The notes under the pieces are model-generated. The model was given only the letters and a program-made list of their open reading frames with translations, did not search any database and was not told the origin of the DNA. 64,000 nt of DNA. Origin: Paragonimus westermani (taxonomy: Eukaryota > Platyhelminthes > Trematoda > Plagiorchiida > Troglotrematidae). The translations under genes were made by a program, and so were the position numbers. This document shows positions 35,450-47,914 of this stretch, in pieces. The stretch's first letter is position 1. Each line of letters opens with the position of its first letter. Location of the stretch: NCBI GenBank assembly GCA_008508345.1, contig QNGE01002988.1, forward strand, positions 1 to 64,000, in the 5' to 3' direction.

Positions 35450-37339
35450 TGCGCAACGACTGCAGGTGCGTTGTTTGCGATACATTTTCCTACTTTGTTG
35501 ATGAACATAAAATAATTCAAGCTGATTGAAATTTCACTTGACTATTTGTCCAAGTTTTGACCATTATCTTATGGAGTGATACAAATACTACGTTCATTTT
35601 CATGACCACCTGTCTAACCTTGATAATGTCTGACGAAATTTTTTTCCCGAACTAATGGGTGCAGGAAAATCTTTATACAAAATGTTTTCTAATCTTATCA
35701 CGAATACCACAGTGTCAACTTCGGTTCCTATTGATTGTTCGAATTAAATCTTCCAGGCGCTTGTCCACATGTACTACTCATTTTAACTTTATGTATACTG
35801 GAACTTTCTATTTCACTTTACAATTTTTGTTGAAAAATTGATGGGCAGGTTACGGATGGAGGTTATCAGAACATTGTCATTTGAATGGTTGGCGGAAGTA
35901 TGCTAGAAGGATAGTCAACTATATTGATAATGTACCTAGGCAGCTACATGTAACAACGAAAGATCAAGAATGATTCGCCCTGTCTTTATATTTCTGTTGT
36001 CAAAAATGGTGATAAGTCTGTTACAACAGGCCATGTTGGAGGCTTCAGTTTGGAGAAATCTGAACGTGAAATATACATTCCTTGTGAATCAATACATTAT
36101 TAGGACAATTTCACGTCAATGACATGCATCCGCGGTCTCGGTTTGGGTTGCCTTAAAAAACATGTTGCTACCGCTTTTGTATTCAGTGGAGGTTTATAGG
36201 CACCGAGTCACCTGCAACATATAGGTGGCATGTATGGAATTTTCTCAGTTTAATTAACCCATCTGGATTTGAGAGTGAAAAGACTGTAGCAGGCAAGTTA
36301 ATCGTTTTTTGTTATACCATGTTGTTCAGGCAAATTCAGTTCATGAAGTTAGGACGCTCAGTTTATATGAGAAAATCAAAGTTCAGTCGTACCGGGAAGT
36401 GGAACAAAGTTCACAGAGAGCTATTTCAAATGTTCCTTAATGTGGTCAGGCCACTAAGCTAGTTATTATTGAGCAGTGAATTTCCATTCACCAATCCACT
36501 AAAGTAGAAAGAATGCATGTGTTGCGATTTGCTAAGATTTTGCTTAAGGTTTTCGGTCGCAAACGCTGAACATACAGGTTTCTGATGACAGCCAAATACT
36601 GATTATGAATGAACAAACATACAGTTGCGCCAACTGTTATGTCATCAATACTACGACTGCCGGATAGATTGCTACGTGCACCTTTGTATACAGGGAGCCG
36701 GCTGGTGAGTTCCGGACAGAAAAGCCTTAAAGTCTAGCAAGTTCGGTTTGCGATTACATTACAAAATAAGCAAATTTGGTTACTCTTTTTCATGATCTCA
36801 GACTTGCGCTGTTAGCATTTTTAGTCATTTCAGGGCGTGTTCTGCCAATCGTCGGGATCGTTGTTCATGTGTTATGTTTGTGTGGGGCCCGCTATAACTG
36901 CAAATGGACTGGTAGCCAATGTAAGGAGCAATACAACCCAAAAAACTTCCTCCACCGTCTTGCAGAGCCGGTCTTCTGGCGGTTTGAAACAGTTGCAACT
37001 GGATAGTCATATACACACAATATAGGGTAGACTTTGTTTTGTATATTGTACCATTTTCTAACTGATCCTGTTGGAATTGCACAAATGAGCTCTTGATCAA
37101 CATGTTGCGACGTGCTGCAATAGCTTTGGGATTAATAGGTTAGTAGGTTGTTAACGCATAGAGAAAACTGTTTATCCCTGCCTTCCTGTCTCCGCATTGA
37201 CCGGAAAAAACTTTTTGGACAGTTCATGTGTGTGAAGAATAGTGAACAGAATCAAATAAGAGGGCGGTTCAATGAAGTTGCTGCCGCACAATCATGTCAG
37301 TCATTAAGGTTAATACTTCGGAAAATTTGAACATCCTGC
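35450..37339. other. Downstream flank without recognised gene
   Basis: The first part is presumably the SLC17-like 3' UTR. Overlapping short frames at 36776-37103 show no family. No repeat recognised. Confidence 0.7.
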
Positions 37340-37605
37340 TCACTGATGAGTAGTCGGAGATTGGCTTATTTTCAAGTTGAACATCACTCGCACTTCATCG
37401 TAGCCTTCGCATTCAGGTGAACTTCCAGTCGACTTTTTTCGAAAAGAAGCACTAGACTCGAGTTTCGCTTTCACTACAGCTCGTCAGTAGTGCATATCCT
37501 TGCCACGGCAGGGATTTGAACTCAGACCATTTCAATCTTGAGGCAGCCGTGTTGACCACTACGCCACTGACCTCACATAAGGCACGATCGAATTATCAAA
37601 TCGAG
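37340..37605 (-). mobile_element. tRNA-derived, hammerhead-bearing SINE (Sm-alpha-like)
   Basis: On the minus strand, from about 37605: leader ATTTGATAATTCGATCGTGC, box A-like head CAGTGGCGTAGTGGTCAACA, box B-like GTCTGAGTTCAAATCCC, link GCCGTGGCAAGGATAT, hammerhead (37493-37449), then a tail with GAGTGATGTTCAACTTG near 37377. Order head-ribozyme-tail is that of the schistosome Sm-alpha SINE family; assignment is by structure, not by search. It lies immediately 3' of the Penelope tail at 37628-37782. Confidence 0.75.
37449..37493 (-). ncRNA. Hammerhead ribozyme (type I, minimal stem III) in SINE
   Basis: Read 5' to 3' on the minus strand: stem I GCACTA pairs with TAGTGC at the end (6 of 6). 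Core CTGACGA fits the consensus CUGANGA, position 7 being free. Stem II is GCT/AGC with an 8-nt loop, followed by GAAA. Stem III is a minimal A-C/G-U closed by UCGA. Cleavage would follow the GUC at 37457-37455. All invariant core bases are present. Minimal stem III is typical of retrozyme and Sm-alpha hammerheads, which often act as dimers. Probably capable of self-cleavage; not tested. Confidence 0.8.
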
Positions 37606-37627
37606 ATCAGTGATCTCATTAAAACTT

Positions 37628-38470
37628 CATCAGCTCAGAAAGAAGACATATGTTGCAATATGCTAACATTCCGTTTACTCTCATCAGTCACAAACGTAAA
37701 ACATGCAAGTTATATATGACAGGCAATTGGAGATAGACAAGGTATGGACACGCATAAAATCACACCACGCATTGTGATCACTACCACGGCAACCCTATAA
37801 GTTGCTTCAACCACTTTTGTGCACATAGCGCCGGCTGGTGAGCTCTAATCAGCATGGCTTCGCTAAAGGCCAGTAGCTTCGGGTTCTGCTGACGTAACAA
37901 TATTTTGAAAGAGTTACGTGGGGCCAGCTGGTGATCTGTTATCATGAGGTGTCTGGCAATCGATGATGCGGGGCTTCGAGTAACCGATTCACCGGTTTAC
38001 AGTTGTGTCATGCGCTGTTTTAACCAGCTTGAGACGTGTTCGGCCACACGCTGAGATAGCCTTCGGTATGTTCTGCCTATGTAAACGTCACCGCAACTGC
38101 AAGTGAACTGATAGACAACGTGAGAGACAGAAATGTCAGACAGACTGCGTTCGCGATTGTGTAGAACGAGTCCTTTGATGGCTTGAACCAAGCGTAATTA
38201 GGCCTTCAGTGGAGCCATGCTGATTAGAGCTCACCAGTCGGCGTTATGTGCACCAAGGTGGGTGAAGCAACCTATAGGGTTGCCGTGATGGTGATGACTT
38301 AATACGTGGTGTGATTGTATGCGTGTCCATACCTTGTCTATCTCCAATTGTCTGTCATATATAACTTGCATGTTTTACGTTTGCGACTGATGAGAGTAAA
38401 CGGAATGTTAGCATATCGCAACATATGTCTTCTTTCTGCGCTGATAAAGTTAATGAAGGGAACCCAGTGT
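37628..38470. repeat. Inverted repeat: Penelope 3' end duplicated in opposite orientation
   Basis: The left arm (37628-37870) and right arm (about 38205-38460) are reverse complements with modest divergence. Shared blocks include GAGCTCACCAG, CAAGGTATGGACACGCAT (opposite strand in right arm) and TATATAACTTGCATGTTTTA. The right arm encodes, on the plus strand, the final residues AMLIRAHQSALCAPRWVKQ plus the 3' untranslated part of the same element; the left arm holds the same on the minus strand. The GIY-YIG core lies between them. This is the same architecture as at 4765-5262. Confidence 0.82.
37782..38191 (-). pseudogene. Penelope-like element C-terminal GIY-YIG domain, one in-frame stop
   Basis: The minus frame runs HVVYQFTCSCGDVYIGRT, YRRLSQRVAEHVSSWLKQR, then a TAA at 37999-37997. 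It continues in the same frame through SSIARHLMITDHQL, RNSFKILLRQQNPKLLAFSE and LCAQKWLKQLIGLPW to a stop at about 37780. It is the GIY-YIG endonuclease of a Penelope-like retroelement, complete from the C-S-C-G-x-x-Y-I-G-R-T core to the terminal L-P-W. The RT domain is absent. The single nonsense codon makes it one of the better preserved copies in the window. Its upstream edge abuts an inverted copy of its own 3' end. Confidence 0.85.
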
Positions 38471-38489
38471 TTCAACTCATTAAACCTGC

Positions 38490-38830
38490 TAGATGAAGGC
38501 TGCGATCAAATGTGAGTGATGTTCAATTTGAAATTAAACCAAACCGCCGTCTACTCAACATTAACCTAAAATATCGCCTTGCAGGTTTAATGAGATCAGT
38601 GATATCGACCTGTCTTAGAAGTCCTAATCGGGGGGTTATCGATTAGAGTTAAGAGGTCAATCACTGTGTCTCCTCTCGAGAGGATCGGAAAACCTGATCA
38701 TTGCTCACGAGCGAAGGTGGTTAAGTGTTCAGATTTGATAATTCGGTCGTGCCCAATGTGAGGTCCTTGGCGCAGTGGTCAACACGGTTGCCTCAAGAAA
38801 GCGTGCCCGGAGTTCAAATTTCGTTTACTC
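38490..38830 (+). mobile_element. Rearranged SINE pieces (tail fragment, then tRNA-like head)
   Basis: 38495-38565 (GGCTGCGATCAAATGTGAGT, GATGTTCAATTTGAA) matches the tail of the 37.4-kb hammerhead SINE. 38728-38825 (ATTTGATAATTCGGTCGTGC, TGGCGCAGTGGTCAACACGG, GGAGTTCAAAT) matches its head. No hammerhead follows this head, and the tail precedes the head. The two pieces come from different copies or from a rearranged one. Confidence 0.58.
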
Positions 38831-41800
38831 TTCATGGTCATAGACTTAAAAAAGATGGGAAAAAACATTCGAACGGTGTATAATGACTGAGTGTTTTAGG
38901 AAACGGGAGAGTTACCTCTGTGTCATCCGACTGTAACCACAGAGGGTAGTGGCATGTTGATTGATTAACAATATTTCAGGAAACGTGAGTGGTGTGGGAT
39001 TCTGGTTGTGGAATAACAGTTCACAGGGGTCACTTGGTTCCATGACTTGGCCTGCTTTCATGGTGTGTCTTGTGGTGGGCAATGCAAGGACGTGATGAAT
39101 ATCATACGTCACGTAAAGTACTGATATCCAACTAACCAAGTGATCTCAAAAAAACCTGCGATTCTATAGGGAAATAATATCAGGGTACAGAAACCTAATG
39201 TCATTAGTCTGCTGCTTTCATGAACACAGTAGGTGGTGTGAATGTGTTTGTGTTGAGTCAGTTTCGCGTGAGGGTTTTTCATCTGCGCATGAGCTGAGAC
39301 ACCAGTTACTGAGGACTTTGGCACCTCGCTTAAGTGAGGAGCACTCTTCTTGCGTGGCGAAAACGGGAGAATGAAGGGCAGGTACTTGATATGGTTTCGA
39401 AAGTACGGTAGAATATTTAGAGACTGGCACTTAAACAAATGGCAAAACACATATGGAATTTGACCTTTTAATTGGATGTCTGTCAGTTTCTAAATGACAA
39501 ATATATACAAAGCCGGTTTGTTTAGATTTTGTATTTGGTGTAAACTCCAGGCCTTCGCGTGATAGCGAGTTCATTAGTTTTCATAAAGACTGTTACTTTG
39601 AGTTGGCCCAGAGTGTCAGTAATGTAGTATATCGTCTTGTAATATTCCGTTCAAACACTGCCATACACAGCAGGAGTGTTTCTTAATAATTTGCGTATGT
39701 CGCAAACAATGTTTCATTAGTTCCAAAATTGGGCTAAACGAGTGAATAACCTATCTCTATAAAGGCAGTCAGTCTACCAGAATGCACGGGGGAATTTATG
39801 AAGCTAACGGGTGCATTCTTTATATATCTTCTGACAAAACGTGAATCGCATTTAACACTTCCTTAGATCGGACCGTTACATCTGTTAAAAGCGATATCAA
39901 CTCTGTTCTTTTTCTTGTGTCTCCAACTTGTGCTAAGTAGTCAGCTCTGTTAAATACCGTGGATAACTCGTTCATTGCACCTGGTTCATCAACCAAGCTG
40001 TGATGACGAATGGTACAGCAAGGCGTTCACGTTGTCTGCCGTACCCTTCGTCCAAGTTGCTATACTGCTAGGTTTGTGTACAGGACCTAACGAAGCACTG
40101 ATTGACACATCAACAAAACGCATATGTACGCGTCAACATGATCTCTGGCAGCTATGAACAAGTGGGTATGCAATTTCATTGAATTAATAATGATCTTCCA
40201 GTGGTCCCAAAATGCTGACGGAACGATAGCTACAGAAGAAATATTATGAAAATTATTAAGCTACTCATGAGTAAACAAAATTTATTGATGATTTTTTCGG
40301 GACATAGCACCGAGTGCGTAAAGTTTGTCATTAGAACAGTTAAAGTGAGTAATAGAGAGGTGACCGTAATGAAGTTGAGGGATATATGCAAAATCTTGAG
40401 AAACGTACATCTGTTGTGCCCCGCAGAAGTACTTCTAAATGGAATTGTTGTTTGCTAACTTTCAAGACATCCGCACCAAAACTAGCAAAAATGAAGTCAA
40501 ATAGTCTGGGCGAGCTGTTCAGTTTCGTGTTGTTAAAAAATGGATTAAGAAGAACATAACTTTGCAGGCAAGTTGCAACACTCAACGTTTCGACCACCCC
40601 GGGTGGTATTCCCCGAGAGTAATGCATGAGCGCTGTTAGGAAAACGTGATTAAATAACGAAATACCTTAGCACAGTGAAAACAGAACAACAGAGATGGCA
40701 GCAGCACCGTGAATATTTGACTGATAGTGACTAACGGAATACTGACAGATAACGAAATCTGCACAATTCTGATCTATAAGATCTACAAACACAACCATTT
40801 ATCATTTCTCTGACCCACTATTATTTCATAAAGCAGTCTGATTCAGCCTCGTTTCGAAACGTGAAATTCGTTCTATCGAGCATCAGCAAAAGAGTTGACC
40901 GAGACGGCGTAACTTATTCAGTAAGAGATATGAGTTTAGTTACCTATATTTGCACTCAGATGGACGGGTTCTACGAGGAAGTTCACATCTCCTGAGGTAA
41001 CATTTGTATTATTAACTAAATTTCTATGCTGATCGTTTGCTTTTGTTTTCTAGCAGTCATATCAACCGGCTTGTTAATAACCTAAAGGCGCACCTTTAAT
41101 GGGCAACCAATATTTTATGGCAGCATTCCTAGGCAGACTGGCATACCATCACTAATAAGACCAGTGCTGACAAATTTTATTAATGACGAGTGTGTGTAAC
41201 CGATTAACCACGGTTACAGAATGTCAACAGCCGCAAATCTAGAATTAGGTTAGACCCGTACCAGCGACAGGAAGAACAGGTCTTGACGTGTAAGTCGCCT
41301 AACTACCTTTGTTGAAAAATCATCTCGAGATATCGGAAACTTTATAATCGTACTCAGTTACTCATTTAAAGTGCGTCATGTGGAATCTCAAATGATTCAG
41401 AGATTTCCTGACCCGGCTGGAATCTGTCATCAGGGAATTAGTCCCATAGATCTCTAGATGGACTTCACCTATAAGTAGGAAGGACGAGCTGTTCAATCCA
41501 GGTGTGAAGTTCATGAATTTCTGAGGTGGAATTTCAAATAGTTGAGAAGCAGTTGGTTTCACCAATAGAGTCATCCTGCTTCCGTATCTGGTTCGAGTCA
41601 AGTCAAAGTTCGAAGTACTGATAATTGAGGTTACTCCGTAAATTTTACTAGTTAAAGCTTCGGAGCGCACGACAACAACCATCGCCCTAAATAATTCGTT
41701 TTTGAACCAAATATATGTTTACGCCCTATATTAATCGCGGAAGGCAGCATGAGTGTGCTACACAATATAAAACCAGTCCTGTACAAGTACTGACTGCTTC

Positions 41801-44800
41801 GCCTCAGATAAAGATAACATGTTTTTTAAATCTCTCAGTGAGAAGAAAAAAGATAGGAATTTGTAACGATTTTTATCTTACGAGAATACATGGCCAGTCT
41901 GGTACAGCAAAGTTTATCGTGTCATAAACCTGGAGTCTGTGAGAAAATTGAAACGTCCGACAAACTGGGCTAGAAAGTATGTCTTCCGCATGCTTCTGAT
42001 AATGAGTTATGGGTTCTAAGTCCTAATGTACACTCGGCGGGCCGCCTGGGAAACTGCTCATACAAACACACGGAACCCACTCACTTGGCACTCAATATTA
42101 GCAGGTAAGAAGAAGCTGATTTCACGCAGCTATCGCTTGAATTAAACACGCTGACAGAGTCGATAAAAATTGTCTTGCTAATTCTTTCGGCACGTTACCC
42201 ACAAAATTCAACGGCCGGGTCTGCGTTGAGCAGTCCGGGTGCAAAAGTAACCAGTGATGGTTCGCTCGTTTTTTCGAATCTACAGTCAACCGCACCATAA
42301 AATTAGATACAAGCCCAGACAACAATTACTCTGTGTCACAACTAGATGTTAAGTGCAACTTCGTCGAGTGTTCTAGTCATCCATGGAGTTCTGCGACACA
42401 AGTCCGAGTTTGTTCATGAACAAATTTTATTCATTGCCGATGTCACAGCGATCCGGTTATGTCAGCTGACGAAATGCGCACAATCATATTCACCAAAGCG
42501 TTCGAGTTGCCGTAGCTAACTAGTATCCGGCTTTAACATAAAGGAGTCACCTGACATCCTGTTTACTTTTAAAAGCGTGTAAAAACTGAGAAGGTTCTAT
42601 AAATTTTTACCAGTGCGAGAGGTTTCCTCTGATATTTGGCGTTACCTCCAATACATGTGCAGCAGACGAATAGAATTTTACCAAACGCATGCTGGCTACA
42701 TTTTTGATCCGATTCAGGTATTGATGTGGTCACATTTTAGAAACAAAACACACGATATAAAAGAGTATGCCTAAATTTTTACAGGATATTCCGATCAAAA
42801 AAATACTACGCAATTTCTTAAACAAATAACCCTCAGAAACACCTGGTACTAAAAAGGGATAAAGAAGTACATTCTCCATTATATAACCAGGCGTTGCTCA
42901 CATAGTTGATGAGAAACAGATCGAAGGCAAGTCAGATATACAGTTGTAAATAGTCACAACAGTACAGACTGCGTAAATCAAACCAAAACTGGCTCGGCAT
43001 TGCACTTTCTTCAGAAGAACCTGTAATACCCTTTGCTCCGGTAAATGCGACTTACTGGTTTCACCGACAAGCAATCTGAGTCTTCGAGATAAAACACCTT
43101 ACCATATTTCAAAGACAATTCAATAATCTGCCAACTGCAACCAAACACCAAGCACTATTGAATCGCAATCAAATTCGACTGAGAATAAGTGTTTGAAAAC
43201 GCTGGGCGTAATATTTCTTATATTACCAAATACTACTGTCCTGTGAGCGAGCTACTATATGGGTCGGTCACAAAAAGTACTACTTTTACGACCCGAATGT
43301 TTCACAACGTGCTAGATAACCTTACAGTTAAGACGTATGAATAAATTTGGGGGATTTTATTTTGCGACAGCAAGAAATTAAGGTTGCTCTCTACTTAGAG
43401 CATTTTAATGTCAATCTGAACAGCTTGCAAAATATCGTGAAGGGAAACGAAGTGATACTTTCAAGCTTCTGCCATCTTTTGCACTATCCCTGAATGTTGA
43501 AAATTCGAAAATGCTGACATATTTTGAAACAGTTTTGATCAATTGTGAACAGAGCAAAGACGAATAGTCCGTGTAACATTGCTTGATTGAGATTTGTTGT
43601 GTTCAACTTGGACGATCATGATCTACTTGTAATTTTCGATTAAAAGTTCCATATTTTATCTCAGAACATGTTTACGTCCGAGGGTTGTCTATGTGCCGAA
43701 CTTGTGTTGTACTTTGGACTCTTTGAATAACTTACCTAAGTGTAGTAGACATCTAGAATACCCTAAAACCACTGAGTCACTCATCCAAGCGCGATACCCG
43801 TACGCAAACCTGTTATCAGGTTTATTCAGTAGGAATTGCCCAAGCTGAGAAGAAAAAAGCACACGAAAATGTAACACTCAATCTAAAGTATATCGCTTGA
43901 ATCCTACCTTGGGGTTTCAAGTCAATAATTACATACTTACAGCCAAACTGGAATTCAAAAAATGGACCTACTGTAAAATAGCTGAAAAACAAGGTAGTTG
44001 GTTACTTCTTTCAAGTACCTGATTAATAATTCTTCTAACATCTGTGTCTTAGATTCATTTTTGTGTCACCATGATACAAATGAGTTTAGAATCAAATCAC
44101 GGAGAAACACAAGTCTTATACCGTACAGAAGTTGAGTATCTCTATCCTCTATTGAGTACATCGTTCTCGACGTCAATTACTAATGTTAAGTATAATTAAA
44201 ATTTAATGCAAAGAAGAGAAAGTGTATCGAGCTAGCAAACGGCCAGATGAGTTTCAGCAACTAAAGGAAGATAAAAAGATTATTTTTCTGAAATTAGACA
44301 ATGGAAGGGGCGCTGTGATTTCCATTTACTAAAAATCCAAACAGGATAGAAGCAACTGTCGTGGATTCTAGCAAGCTCTTTTTGATAGAAAATGAAGCAA
44401 GTTGACTGCTTTGAACTAACAAAACTTGAGCAAGTTGAACTGCTCTGTTTATTAAACTTCCTGGAACAATTTCTGACGGACAGATTGAACAAGACGTGTG
44501 TATAATCGGTACCGCAGCGAATTGCTTTCCATTCTTTCAGACCACAAAGACGGCATAAACTTCTTGTAGTGACAAAACTCACACGTATGTTGTCTTTTAA
44601 AGCCTCTCAATTTTGCACCGTGGATAGAACAGAAGGAACGGTTGAAACAAGTGACTGAAACGTACGTATCATGGGAAAGCCCGATTAATTATATCATTCT
44701 TTTCTTGGAACAAATTTCAACTCAGCGATAAAACCAATCGTCCTGACAGGCTTTCTATGGGCGCTAGATAAATATTGTCCAAGGCTTTCCCACTCATTTT

Positions 44801-47466
44801 GGGTCAAGGTAGAAGGCTGGTAGGCACAACGTATTTTGCGCGCAAGGCAAAACTCACAACTCAACAAGATCAAACAATTACAGAAATGGTACCACATTGT
44901 TAGCAAACATTTTCTGTTAACGCCGACTAAATGATAAAATTACCTCTATTGCAATCACACAACAATTTGGCTGTTTTTACCACGCAGCATGTCCATTACT
45001 CTCATACTCTCAGCTATGAATACATTACAAAATGCACCGGCCACTTGTCAGTGGGTTTCTCACTAAGCTCATCCACCCTTTGAATGTCATGCCAGTGCCA
45101 CAGCCACGCATCAGTGCTATTCAGATTTCAATTCCTTCTGTCACTGAATGACACACTTCCTCATTGGGATGCTTGCGAACACACCACAACTCTCATTTAA
45201 ATTGAGTTGATGTGACGGTCCGGTTAATTTTCTGGCTCACTGAACTAAAGTAGACAGAGCCACTTATGTCAAGCAGGTCAATGGATAGTCGGCTACTGAA
45301 CTGTAGTCGTCTGGCATACAAGGCTAGGAGTTGGGGTGTGGTAGGCTTCTAGGATTAGGAAATTGCCACACAACTACTGGTCCATAGTGAAATATTCCAA
45401 AAAGGATACCTCAGTTTAAGACAGTTCATTTTCTCGCGCAGGCCCCAACGTTCTCGTAACACTTCAAGCTCACAATCATAAGGGTTTTGCACAACACAAG
45501 GTCATTTGGGGCATCGGCCACCTCACAGAATAGAACGGTCACTTCATAGTATGGTAGCTACGTTATAATACTTAAACACTGGCCTTGCCACAATCAGTCT
45601 TTCCGTTTCACATAATAAAAACTACTCCTGCCTTGATTTCATCTGCTCCTCTCCCAAATTCCAGGACTACAACAGCCAGCCGCAGCAGCCACGTTTCATT
45701 TCACTCACCACTTTCTTTTCCAGATGGACGAATCTCACGTCGTGTAATCACTTGGTCGCTGTGCAATGAACCATCTGGTGTCTAGTGGTAATATTTTCCC
45801 GAGCTCACTAGGTCTTATAGTGGGGTCAACTTTTTCAAGATTTAGACGACCCATTACGATCGACGCAGCTTTGAAATCGACATAGTATCCCAAGATATGA
45901 ACGTCAAGGTTGACCAGTTAAATTGTGTTGATTAGTACTCCAGTGGTAGGTTCAGGCTGAGTCTCAATCATTTAAACTGGTACCGTTGTGTGCTGAACAC
46001 CAATATATGTGAACGGGCACTACATGCAAGTAGGTCATATGTCACTTCACAACACAGTGCATTTCATCTGCTGATCAGGCCAGGTGCCTGATAGACAGTG
46101 TAGTTGCTAGTCATAGATAGCGTGGTTCTGTTACAAATTGTTTACCTGCTGCAGCAAAGGTGTGAGCTGGGACTGTACTGTCGTCCACTATTGTTTTTAT
46201 ATTCCATTTATACAACGGGGGTTTCTTCGAACAATATCTACTGGCAGATGTGAACCTAACCCCCTGCGATTAGCCACATTTGAAAAAAAAGCTTAAGATG
46301 CAACCTAATTAATGTGGCCTATGTGAACCCTATATCCTATCAGAGCTAAAGCCCCCGAATACCGCATGATTCAGAAGCTGCTGTCTTTAGCATAAAGAAT
46401 TGTGGACGTAATCAAAATAGACCTAAAATATCGCCTCACAGTGTGTAGGCTCAAAACTTCAGATACCTACCGATAATACGCAAGATCTGTTAGAAATGGA
46501 TTTCATAGGACGTCTCACTTGAAAGAGTTAACCACATGAAATTTGACCTCATGTGGGTGAACATCAGTAAGCTGTGTAATCCCCTCTGCACTACGGTTAG
46601 TAGTGGGCGGGTTATCAGTGAGACTGACTCATGAGTAATCACAATGAGTTAGATAGGTCAACCAGCTGGACAGAACATTTCAAGAGAAAGTTCAGGCTTA
46701 CTACCAATCACCTACCTCCAAAATTATGCCCAGGTCTATAAGTTCTGAAAATTTTGCACAAACTGTCATCCACGATTGCGTTGTGGCGGAGAAACTTACC
46801 ACGGCCGCTGACCCTGAAGCTATCGTTCATTATTATGCACAGAATTTCATAGTGCCCAGTGAAACCTTCGTCTCAATTGTTTCGGTTAATCTGGTTGACT
46901 GAGAGTGTTCGCCTGAAGCAAGTATATCAACATTTTAATGTTTTAGTAGAATTTGTGGATGTTTGTTAGAACTGAGAAGGAAGTGTGTTAGCTCCCGTGG
47001 TAATTGGCAACACAATATACAACACAACTCGTCGAACTAATATGGAGAAGCAGACTATGGGAGTGAATGGGTAATTTTTCACTCTAGATGAGCAGGTATC
47101 GATAAAATTTTAACAACCAGTTAAACTGATCAACAGCTTTTCACTTAGGAATTTTGTAGTTATTTTCACAAAGGTGAGTTTGACTCAATCGACTGATCTT
47201 CGTTTTTTTTAGTAAGCACTGACTGAGTAATATGTCGATAGTTCATGTGGACAAATTCTCGACGTACAGTACATTATATCAGCCCAGATCGTGGTTTGTT
47301 GGGACACACTAGAAACATTCTGTCGGCGTTGCTCACCTTTTTCACTATTGCACAGCATTTATACGTTGCTATCCATCCTGGCGAAGGACAGGCTGACGCT
47401 AATTTTGTAGACGACAAGGCACTTTTGTTTGACAAATTCTGAGACAAAAACTTAGACCACCTCTAC
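38831..47466. other. Long stretch without recognised gene
   Basis: Only short frames, none with a recognisable domain (for example 39109-39450 minus, 41362-41682 minus, 44280-44582 minus). The single repeat noted is the stem-loop motif at 40570-40612. The 15-nt string ACCTAAAATATCGCC at about 46422 also occurs at about 38566, suggesting an ancient shared repeat. Confidence 0.6.
40570..40612 (-). repeat. Stem-loop plus GAAACGT repeat, copy A
   Basis: On the minus strand: ACCACCCGGGGTGGT stem-loop, then CGAAACGTTGAG and TGTTGCAACTTGC. The same series occurs at about 54747-54790 plus, so this is a dispersed repeat. Stem followed by GAAAC is the right half of a hammerhead core. The left half, CUGANGA, is not present (CTCGGGGA here), so a functional ribozyme is not claimed. 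Confidence 0.45.
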
Positions 47467-47478
47467 AGTATTGCTCAG

Positions 47479-47512
<34 letters not shown>

Positions 47513-47748
47513 AGACAGCAATACATCAGTGGTTAACACTAATGCTTAACTGCCACACAACCATGAAGAAACAGCAAACCCTATATATAGGAGAGAAGGA
47601 AAAAAGAAGGGGACGGGAAGGGACCTAACTACTGAAAATGACTACGTCTATATTCAAACATTCAGCATCAAGGTGCCTACACCTTGCAAACAACACAACC
47701 TAGCTGCAAGTGAGAGTAAGGCGTCATCAGCGAGAAGTATTGCTCAGT
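47467..47748 (-). mobile_element. Short non-LTR retroposon (256 bp) with 13-bp target-site duplication
   Basis: AGTATTGCTCAGT occurs exactly at 47467-47479 and 47736-47748, bracketing 256 bp. The insert begins on the plus strand with a (TCA)n run; read on the minus strand this is a (TGA)n 3' tail. Perfect long flanking duplication plus a simple-repeat tail indicates target-primed insertion of a LINE-mobilised element in minus orientation. Its body (about 47513-47735) has no coding potential and no box A/B that I can see, so it may be a 5'-truncated LINE end or an atypical SINE. The intact duplication suggests relatively recent insertion. Confidence 0.78.
47479..47512 (+). repeat. (TCA)n microsatellite
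   Basis: About eleven uninterrupted TCA units, interpreted as the 3' tail of the retroposon that surrounds it. Confidence 0.95.
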
Positions 47749-47914
47749 ACCTTCGACTGTACTTTGTGGCTTCAAAGTTCAAAGTGTTACACCATGATTA
47801 CAATGATATTGTCAGCCTTGCACAAAATACGGTTTCTGGAGGTTGACGATGGTTTGCTGTGTTCTGAACAAAAAATCCTGGAGATGTGAGTTTAACAAGT
47901 TGTTTCAATATTAG

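Noticed and set aside
37345..37365. CACTGATGAGTAGTCGGAGA on the plus strand, containing a perfect CTGATGAG
   Set aside because: No GAAAC follows at a usable distance and no stem II forms; it is chance sequence in the SINE tail region.
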